A stretch of DNA of 12,113 nucleotides from NCBI GenBank assembly GCA_937897665.1, contig CALCPB010000642.1:1-12113 (forward strand), in the 5' to 3' direction. The translations under genes were made by a program, and so were the position numbers. The number at the start of each line of letters is the position of its first letter. Position 1 is the first letter of the stretch. Below, piece after piece: positions 7,402-12,113 of the stretch. A model generated the notes under the pieces. The model was not told the DNA's origin. It ran no database searches and worked only from the letters and a program-made list of their open reading frames with translations. The DNA comes from an uncultured Halomicronema sp. GTDB lineage: Bacteria > Cyanobacteriota > Cyanobacteriia > Phormidesmidales > Phormidesmidaceae.

Positions 7402-7857
7402 ATGTTGACGGTTCGTGAAGCGAACAAAAATGATGACGGAGTAATTGCTGAGCATCTGCGCTTGATTGCCCTGGAACTCGGTTTCTCGAGTGACACGATT
7501 CGACATGATTGGCTCGAAACCACCGTTCACTTTATTGAGCGGGCTCGCCAAGAGCTGGGTTACAAAGGGTTCATTGCCGAAGCTCAGGGCAAAATTATTG
7601 GCTCCGCTAGCGGTCAAATCTTAGAACTGTATCCCATGGTCAGCAAGGCCTATCAGAAGGGCTATATCTGGGGCGTCTATGTCGATACAGCCTACCGAAG
7701 ACAAGGAGTCGCGACCCAACTCATACAGCAGACAACGCACTACTTAAAGAAGATTGGCTGCACCAAAATCGTTCTCCATGCCTCAGATACGGGCAAAAAG
7801 CTCTATACCAGCCTGGGTTATGAAGAGAGCAATGAGATGATCTTCAGTCTCAGTTGA
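7402..7857 (+). CDS. GNAT-family N-acetyltransferase
   Basis: 151 residues from ATG 7402, chosen because GNAT domains usually begin with a short strand such as MLTVREANKND and this gives the usual length. Earlier in-frame starts (7381, 7372, 7273) are possible; no start has a strong ribosome binding site. The acetyl-CoA binding motif A is clear: WGVYVDTAYRRQGVATQLIQ (90-109), with the RRQGVA pyrophosphate loop. Motif B follows as IVLHASDTGKKLYTSLGYEE (123-142). Such enzymes move an acetyl group from acetyl-CoA to an amine of a small molecule or protein; the acceptor cannot be read from the sequence. It is a soluble cytoplasmic protein. The coding region has no HIP1 site and looks AT-richer than neighbouring genes, which would fit later acquisition. 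It appears to be a single-gene unit. Confidence 0.85.
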   Translation: MLTVREANKNDDGVIAEHLRLIALELGFSSDTIRHDWLETTVHFIERARQELGYKGFIAEAQGKIIGSASGQILELYPMVSKAYQKGYIWGVYVDTAYRRQGVATQLIQQTTHYLKKIGCTKIVLHASDTGKKLYTSLGYEESNEMIFSLS

Positions 7858-8175
7858 TGTTCTCGTGTTGACACTGAGGTCGCCCAGGAGCGCCCCTTCT
7901 AGCTGAGTAGCCAGTACGGCCTGTAGATATGGATGGCTGCTAAACCGAGATGTTGTAGGGCATCGCATACGCCGAAGCTGTCATTCGCAGGTGGTGCCGA
8001 TGAGCGGTAACGCTCTAACGTCGCACTGCATAGCCTTGCCGAGTCGAGCCTTCAGGCATTTTCGGCGATCGCACACCACAAAAAAATGGAGCGGCCCATT
8101 GGCTGCTCCATCACTTATGACAGTTTTTAAGCTCGTGCTTTATAACCGGTAGTCAAACGCAAGTCTTAGTGGCAA
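7858..8175. other. 318-bp region without recognisable gene, holds a terminator
   Basis: Between the acetyltransferase stop and the stop of the small membrane protein I find no credible coding region. A minus-strand open frame of about 60 codons (7783-7968) overlaps the acetyltransferase gene and resembles nothing known. The only clear element is the intrinsic terminator at 8080-8111 on the minus strand. No terminator is visible just after the acetyltransferase. Confidence 0.5.
8080..8111 (-). terminator. Rho-independent terminator of the small membrane protein gene
   Basis: Read on the minus strand, the arms ATGGAGCAGCC and GGCCGCTCCAT pair over 11 bp with one G-U pair and a 4-base AATG loop, and are followed directly by seven T residues. 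It lies about 65 bases after the stop codon of the 59-residue membrane protein. On the plus strand no T-run directly follows the hairpin, so it acts in one direction. Confidence 0.85.
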
Positions 8176-8355
8176 TCAATCAGCCGCACGCCGCGATCGC
8201 GGCGATTCTTCAAAGGACTGAACGATCGCCCAAAATACCCGAATCGTTAGCACCGACAACGCCACGATGGCCAGTAGCGTGAGCGTTGCGTGGGGAGCCA
8301 ATACCGTTATGAGCAAACCACTCACAATCAAGAGAAGCAACAGGGTCCTATCCAT
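8176..8355 (-). CDS. Small two-helix membrane protein (59 aa)
   Basis: ATG 8355 is preceded by a strong Shine-Dalgarno (GGGAGG, 5 bases upstream). The product has 59 residues. Two hydrophobic segments are visible: LLLLLIVSGLLITVLA (about 5-20) and LTLLAIVALSVLTIRVFWAI (about 25-44), separated by a PHAT turn. A short charged tail, EESPRSRRAAD, follows and would probably stay in the cytoplasm. A clear intrinsic terminator 65 bases downstream makes this a complete, independent transcription unit, which is the best evidence that it is real. I do not recognise the family and assign no function. The last codons contain an extended HIP1 palindrome. The start of any promoter is not evident. Confidence 0.75.
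   Translation of the reverse strand: MDRTLLLLLIVSGLLITVLAPHATLTLLAIVALSVLTIRVFWAIVQSFEESPRSRRAAD
8189..8204. repeat. Extended HIP1 palindrome
   Basis: CGCCGCGATCGCGGCG is a perfect 16-bp palindrome centred on the HIP1 octamer GCGATCGC, inside the 3' end of the small membrane protein gene. HIP1 is a common cyanobacterial octamer; the eight flanking bases also obey the symmetry here. Confidence 0.7.
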
Positions 8356-8737
8356 ATCGCCCTCCCGGGCATCACCTGACCTACCCCTCTATCGTAGACA
8401 TTCAATAGGTATCATTGGGAGTCTCTTAGAATTACTTGAAGATCACCTCACTATCCGCAATGTTTTGTTGCAAATTATCAATTTCGTAGTGATCTCTTGG
8501 GCCGCCCATCCGCTCTAGCCAGCCATCGTTTGGGCGAAAATCGATCATCGGGAAAATCAGGCCGCGATCGCAAATAGCCGCATTTCTCCGATGAAATCGT
8601 TGATCCTCTGAAAATTGTGACGCGCTCACGCCAAACTCGAATCACGATAGGCCTATCTAGCTGAGCTCAATTACGCTGTTCATCGCGATGCATTGTAACG
8701 ACGGCTACAAAACTGTGATCCCGATTTTTGGTCGAGT
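8356..8737. other. 382-bp intergenic region, no supported gene
   Basis: This region lies between two minus-strand genes. It contains a minus-strand open frame (8432-8629, GTG start, 65 codons; an inner ATG at 8545 gives 38 residues) with plausible-looking composition such as MIDFRPNDGWLERMGGPRDH, but no ribosome binding site and no known relative that I recall. It could be a gene remnant. No terminator is visible after the ExoD-like gene. The promoter of the small membrane protein should lie here, but I cannot place it. Confidence 0.4.
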
Positions 8738-9364
8738 TTAAGGTGTCGAAAAACCGTTCAAAATAAATTTCAAAGCAGCGGAACCGCCCTGCACCCCGGC
8801 AAACAGAATCACAGCCACTAAGCTGCCCCCCAACGCGCAGATCGACAAACCCACCAAACTGATAAAGCCGTCATCATCTAACAGCCCCAACCCCGTCATG
8901 AAAATGCCGATCGCCGGTATGGTATTTGTCCCCGGAATCGGCACCATCATGCACATGGCCATCAGTGCGATCGCGCAGCCTAAAATAGCTCGACCGGTAT
9001 AGCTGGTGCAGACAGTGGTGAGGCGAGGCCGTGAAAGCACTTCCACTAGTTTGAGCCAGGGCACACCCGTGCTGACGATATTTTGTATCTGTTTGAGGTT
9101 AAATCCTTTATTTTTCCAACTATCGGGGAGCCAGGGCCGCTGCCGTCCACCGATGAGCTGCACCGCCAGCAAAAACATCACAATGCCGAAGGGGATAGAG
9201 TAGCCCGGTGCTGGTACGGGTAATGCCGACGGAAACGCCAGCAGCACAAACAAAAAGCCAAAGGTGCGCTCGCCCGCCAACGTGAGAATATCGGCCAGCG
9301 TCACCTGCTCATTGCGCGATTCATCAAAAAAGAACGTTTCGAGTTCAGCCGACAGACGGGCCAT
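8738..9364 (-). CDS. ExoD-family membrane protein
   Basis: 208 residues from ATG 9364; only a weak purine stretch (GAGTG) precedes it. The protein matches the ExoD family (PF06055): a soluble start (LADILTLAGERTFGFLFVLL), then FPSALPVPAPGYSIPFG (44-60), a membrane segment ending in AVQLIGGRQRPWLP (67-80), and a second half repeating the theme (VPIPGTNTIPAIGIFMTGLG, 141-160) followed by LLDDDG. Four to five hydrophobic segments put it in the inner membrane. ExoD was named for an exopolysaccharide phenotype in Sinorhizobium meliloti; its biochemical role is not established, so the family name should not be taken as a function. Its length is typical. It stands alone with gaps of more than 300 bp on both sides. 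Confidence 0.88.
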   Translation of the reverse strand: MARLSAELETFFFDESRNEQVTLADILTLAGERTFGFLFVLLAFPSALPVPAPGYSIPFGIVMFLLAVQLIGGRQRPWLPDSWKNKGFNLKQIQNIVSTGVPWLKLVEVLSRPRLTTVCTSYTGRAILGCAIALMAMCMMVPIPGTNTIPAIGIFMTGLGLLDDDGFISLVGLSICALGGSLVAVILFAGVQGGSAALKFILNGFSTP

Positions 9365-9705
9365 AGATCAACACTCACAACCACAGTGCTTTTATTATTG
9401 ACGAGAGCCGGGGGAAGAATAACACTCTGGCTGCAGGCTCTTAATTTTAGAGAGCAAAGGGTTGAGGGAGTGAGGGAGCGGCGGTGCAAGGGGAGCAAGA
9501 GGCTGGGCGAGGTGTCTTTATCAACCTGAGTTCGGGATAAGACGCTGCCATCAAAGCGGCTTCGCTGACACTGGTGCGACTCCCCATCGGTAGCAAGTAC
9601 TCCGCGTGAAAGTAACCTTCCTGCTCCCTAGCGTCCCGGCCCCCCCAGCGCTATTATGTTGCAGACTTAAATACTCGTCTCGGCTCTCATGCATCAAAGC
9701 TGCAG
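9365..9705. other. 341-bp intergenic region with purine-rich tract
   Basis: No credible gene lies between the two minus-strand membrane protein genes. The plus strand carries a G/A-rich tract from about 9449 to 9512 that includes a direct repeat of TGAGGGAG (9463-9470 and 9471-9478). Near 9523-9539 the sequence CAACCTGAGTTCGGGAT is reminiscent of ends of some cyanobacterial insertion elements, but no matching second end or transposase is present. The promoter of the ExoD-like gene is expected close to 9365. Confidence 0.45.
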
Positions 9706-10278
9706 CTAAAAGCTTGGTTGCAGGTAGCCCACAAAGTACACCACCAGGTAAAGCCCATTAAATAGCAGAATGAGGCTGCGGCTCCAGCGCGATCGCAGGC
9801 GTCGCCACAGCACGATGCTCGCCAATGCCACTAAGCACAGTTCAGCCAGCGCCCCATAGCGGCCAAAATGATCGCTATCCCAATAGGAGACGGGGCTGAT
9901 GAAGCGATAATCGCTCAGGGGCCAAAAATGGCGATGGGCATCGTCATGATGCAGGGGCAGATCTTCAAGGTGGTGCAGCAGCATACTGGCGCAGACCGCC
10001 GTGAATTGTGGGCGCTTTAAAGCTATGCAGAGCACTAACCCCAACAGCGCCAGGGGAATCGAGTTGCCGATCGCAAAAATGTCTTGCCAGAGAGGGGCGT
10101 AATAGGTCTCGCGCCAGATCTGCGCTTCGGGAATGTTGGACCACCGGGCCCAAGCGTAGAAGACAAACAGCGCCGCATCGGGTAGCCAGCTGCCGATCAA
10201 AATGGGCCAGGTCAACTCTGGTCGCTGTGCTCGACCGAGAATCGCTAAATTGAGAAGACTATGACCGGGGGTATTCAT
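9706..10278 (-). CDS. Membrane protein, putative metal-dependent hydrolase (YdjM/PF04307-like)
   Basis: 190 residues from ATG 10278. It starts with MNTPGHSLLNLAILGR, and the pattern of an N-terminal Pro-x-His, an Asp after the first helix (SWLPDAAL, Asp34) and a His/Asp-rich block HHLEDLPLHHDDAHRHFWPL (102-121) followed by SDYRFISPVSYWD is like membrane-associated putative metal-dependent hydrolases. The histidines and aspartates could bind a metal; this is inference. Hydrophobic stretches at about 25-43, 71-87, 93-102, 143-157 and 168-185 indicate several membrane helices. No substrate is known for this group. The gene is divergent from the cysteine desulfurase with only 11 bp between the start codons, so its promoter must lie inside the desulfurase gene or overlap it. 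Confidence 0.65.
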   Translation of the reverse strand: MNTPGHSLLNLAILGRAQRPELTWPILIGSWLPDAALFVFYAWARWSNIPEAQIWRETYYAPLWQDIFAIGNSIPLALLGLVLCIALKRPQFTAVCASMLLHHLEDLPLHHDDAHRHFWPLSDYRFISPVSYWDSDHFGRYGALAELCLVALASIVLWRRLRSRWSRSLILLFNGLYLVVYFVGYLQPSF

Positions 10279-10289
10279 TCGGCAAAGCC

Positions 10290-11474
10290 ATGACGAAACA
10301 AAAGCGACCCATTTATTTAGACTGCCATGCCACGACCCCCGTCGATCCGCAGGTGATGGCGGCGATGCTACCCTTTTTTACCGAGCAGTTTGGTAATCCG
10401 GCCAGTTCGGCCCATGCGTACGGGTGGGAAGCTGAAGCTGCCGTGCAGCGATCGCGGGAAATTTTAGCCGCCGGCATCAACGCCACCCCTGAAGAAATTG
10501 TGTTCACTAGCGGCGCTACGGAGGCTAACAACCTGGCCATCAAAGGCGTCGCCGAAGCTTACTTTAGCCGTGGTCGCCACATCGTGACCGTGCAAACTGA
10601 ACATAGCGCCGTGCTCGACCCCTGCCGCTATTTAGAGACGCTGGGCTTTGAGGTGACGTACTTGCCCGTGCAGCCCGATGGCCTGATTGATTTGGCGGAA
10701 CTGGAGCGATCGCTGCGAGCCGACACCGTTTTAGTCTCCGTCATGGCCGCTAATAACGAAATCGGCGTGCTGCAGCCGCTAGCGGCGATTGGTCGCCGCT
10801 GCCGCGATCTCGGCATTTTGTTTCACACCGATGCGGCCCAGGCGATCGGCAAGATTGAGTTAGATGTGCAGGCCCAGTGCATCGACCTGATGTCAGTCAC
10901 GGCTCACAAGGTCTACGGCCCTAAGGGCATCGGTGCGCTCTATGTGCGGCGGCGGCATCCGCGCGTCAACCTGGCCCCGCAGCTGCACGGCGGCGGTCAC
11001 GAGCGCGGTCGCCGTTCGGGAACGCTGTATACCCCGCAAATTGTCGGATTCGGTGAAGCGTTGCGTCTGGCCTGGGCCAACCAGGAGAGCGAACAGTTGC
11101 GTCTACAAGGCTTGCGCGATCGCCTCTGGCAGTCTTTACAAACTCTGCCGGGCGTTGAGCTTAACGGCCACGCTACTCAGCGCCTGGCCCACAATCTCAA
11201 TGTCAGCATTGCTGAAGTCGATGGCCAGGCCCTGCTGCTGGCCTTGAGAACCGTGGTGGCCCTGTCGTCAGGGGCCGCCTGTAGCTCTGTCAGTACCGCC
11301 CCCTCCCATGTACTCAAGGCCCTAGGTCGAAACGATGATTTGGCCTACGCCTCGCTGCGGTTTGGCTTAGGCCGCTTCACCACTGTCGAGGAAATTGACC
11401 AGGTTGCTCACCACTGCCGCGAAACGATTTTGGCGCTGCGGCAATCGGGACGCCCAGTGACAACTGTTCACTAA
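10290..11474 (+). CDS. iscS: Cysteine desulfurase, IscS/NifS type
   Basis: 394 residues. This PLP enzyme removes sulfur from L-cysteine as an enzyme-bound persulfide, giving alanine, and supplies sulfur for Fe-S clusters and other thio-compounds. IscS-type blocks are all present: PIYLDCHATTPVDP (7-20), EIVFTSGATEANNLAIKG, QTEHSAVLDPCR, ANNEIGVLQPL, FHTDAAQAIGK, PLP-binding Lys207 in AHKVYGPKGIGALYVRR, and GGGHERGRRSGT. The catalytic cysteine is Cys331 in the mobile loop SSGAACSSVSTAPSHVL, with LRFGLGRFTTVEEID after it. The loop length is that of group I (NifS/IscS), not the group II SufS. The C-terminal tail is about ten residues shorter than in E. coli IscS and does not resemble the tail that contacts IscU there. 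No iscU, iscA or fdx gene is nearby; it appears to be a single-gene unit. ATG 10290 is the natural start by alignment, though its ribosome binding site is poor. Confidence 0.95.
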   Translation: MTKQKRPIYLDCHATTPVDPQVMAAMLPFFTEQFGNPASSAHAYGWEAEAAVQRSREILAAGINATPEEIVFTSGATEANNLAIKGVAEAYFSRGRHIVTVQTEHSAVLDPCRYLETLGFEVTYLPVQPDGLIDLAELERSLRADTVLVSVMAANNEIGVLQPLAAIGRRCRDLGILFHTDAAQAIGKIELDVQAQCIDLMSVTAHKVYGPKGIGALYVRRRHPRVNLAPQLHGGGHERGRRSGTLYTPQIVGFGEALRLAWANQESEQLRLQGLRDRLWQSLQTLPGVELNGHATQRLAHNLNVSIAEVDGQALLLALRTVVALSSGAACSSVSTAPSHVLKALGRNDDLAYASLRFGLGRFTTVEEIDQVAHHCRETILALRQSGRPVTTVH

Positions 11475-11551
11475 GGGGAATGGCAAGAGTCATGGCTGCA
11501 GAGATATCTGAAAGCCCTCATCACCGCAAGGAAGACTTTCGCTTTTACCGA

Positions 11552-12082
11552 TCAGTCCTCAGCAATAAACTGCCAGGTCTCATCTAACTTGAAATGGCTC
11601 CACAGATTGAACCGCAAATCATCAGGACTCGATCGCACAAAGCCAGAATTGCCATGGGGGTGAATGCCAGTCCACAAACGCAGTCCGTGGTCATCAATCT
11701 CATTGGCGGCAGGGCCGGGAGCCTCAATACGTTGAACCCGGAACCAGCCAATGCGGCGGGGCGTTGTGAGGGTTTCTCCTGCCATTACCTGTTCGGCGAC
11801 TTGGTCAAAAGCTGGACGCGAGAACGCGTAGGCGACCCTCAGCGGCCAATTGAACACGATGATCGAAACCACCAGGACCAGTGATACCGCCGCCTGTCGT
11901 TGAAAGCGTTTTTGAGACCTAAGGTCAGGCACTGCCAGCAATGCCACTATCAGGACTGCCGGGAATATCACTGCTAAGCAGCCGAGCAACCGGAGCGCAT
12001 TAATCTCTAGCGGTTTGAGGGAGAGCAGAATCAGCAGGGTAGGTGGCAGGGCGATCGCGCTCCAGACCAAAAATCGTTTCAT
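11552..12082 (-). CDS. Membrane protein of unknown function
   Basis: 176 residues from ATG 12082, with GGAG eight bases upstream as a good ribosome binding site. The first 85 residues hold three hydrophobic segments (about 5-22, 29-51 and 66-81). The segment between the second and third, PDLRSQKRFQRQ, is basic and probably cytoplasmic. The remaining part (about 88-176) is soluble and has no catalytic motif that I recognise. Its end, HPHGNSGFVRSSPDDLRFNL followed by WSHFKLDETWQFIAED, is aromatic-rich and looks like a small beta domain placed outside or at the membrane surface. I do not recognise the family. It is convergent with the cysteine desulfurase gene, with 77 bp between the stop codons, so the two are not co-regulated by position. 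Confidence 0.8.
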   Translation of the reverse strand: MKRFLVWSAIALPPTLLILLSLKPLEINALRLLGCLAVIFPAVLIVALLAVPDLRSQKRFQRQAAVSLVLVVSIIVFNWPLRVAYAFSRPAFDQVAEQVMAGETLTTPRRIGWFRVQRIEAPGPAANEIDDHGLRLWTGIHPHGNSGFVRSSPDDLRFNLWSHFKLDETWQFIAED

Positions 12083-12113
12083 CGTTTACTCCGCATTAAC
12101 AGTGACGTAATTT

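Noticed and set aside
8267..8518. 83-codon plus-strand open frame
   Set aside because: It runs antisense over the well-supported small membrane protein gene, has no ribosome binding site, and its Ser/Arg-rich product resembles no family.
10933..11247. 104-codon frame within the cysteine desulfurase gene
   Set aside because: It lies wholly inside a conserved enzyme gene in another frame and has no independent support.
11492..11587. 31-codon plus-strand frame after the cysteine desulfurase
   Set aside because: It has no ribosome binding site, overlaps the end of the convergent membrane protein gene and has no recognisable feature.

Overview
The window looks like chromosomal DNA from a GC-rich cyanobacterium, probably a filamentous Leptolyngbya/Nodosilinea-type lineage (the lineage is inference). 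The octamer GCGATCGC (HIP1), over-represented in many cyanobacterial genomes, occurs more than 30 times across almost every gene. The gene families fit: TPR-CHAT protease-like protein, LRR/pentapeptide protein, HetZ-related protein, ExoD-like membrane protein. No rRNA, tRNA, CRISPR array or intact insertion sequence was seen.

Left part (1-4905). A minus-strand gene with a signal peptide, cut by the left edge and with a possible FecR-like segment, is divergent from a two-gene plus-strand operon. Gene 1 encodes a secreted LRR + pentapeptide-repeat protein. Gene 2 starts inside the stop codon of gene 1 (ATGA overlap) and encodes a secreted LRR + TPR + CHAT (caspase-like) protein with its His/Cys pair intact. 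The two proteins share the same N-terminal cap, including two cysteines separated by exactly 25 residues, and the same LRR type. They are therefore paralogues that carry different C-terminal modules. This is the most interesting part of the window: a possible extracytoplasmic recognition and proteolysis pair.

Middle (5069-7857). On the minus strand a HetZ-related putative DNA-binding protein is followed 50 bp later by an ABC ATPase that closely matches PhnK of the C-P lyase system, but with no other phn gene in view. A plus-strand GNAT acetyltransferase lies beyond a 369-bp gap and lacks HIP1 sites.

Sparse zone (7858-9705). It holds a 59-residue membrane protein on the minus strand with a good ribosome binding site and a clear intrinsic terminator, then an ExoD-family membrane protein, and intergenic DNA with little visible function.

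Right part (9706-12113). A multi-spanning membrane protein with a His/Asp-rich motif (YdjM/PF04307-like) is divergent, by only 11 bp, from an IscS-type cysteine desulfurase. The last gene is a minus-strand membrane protein of unknown function.
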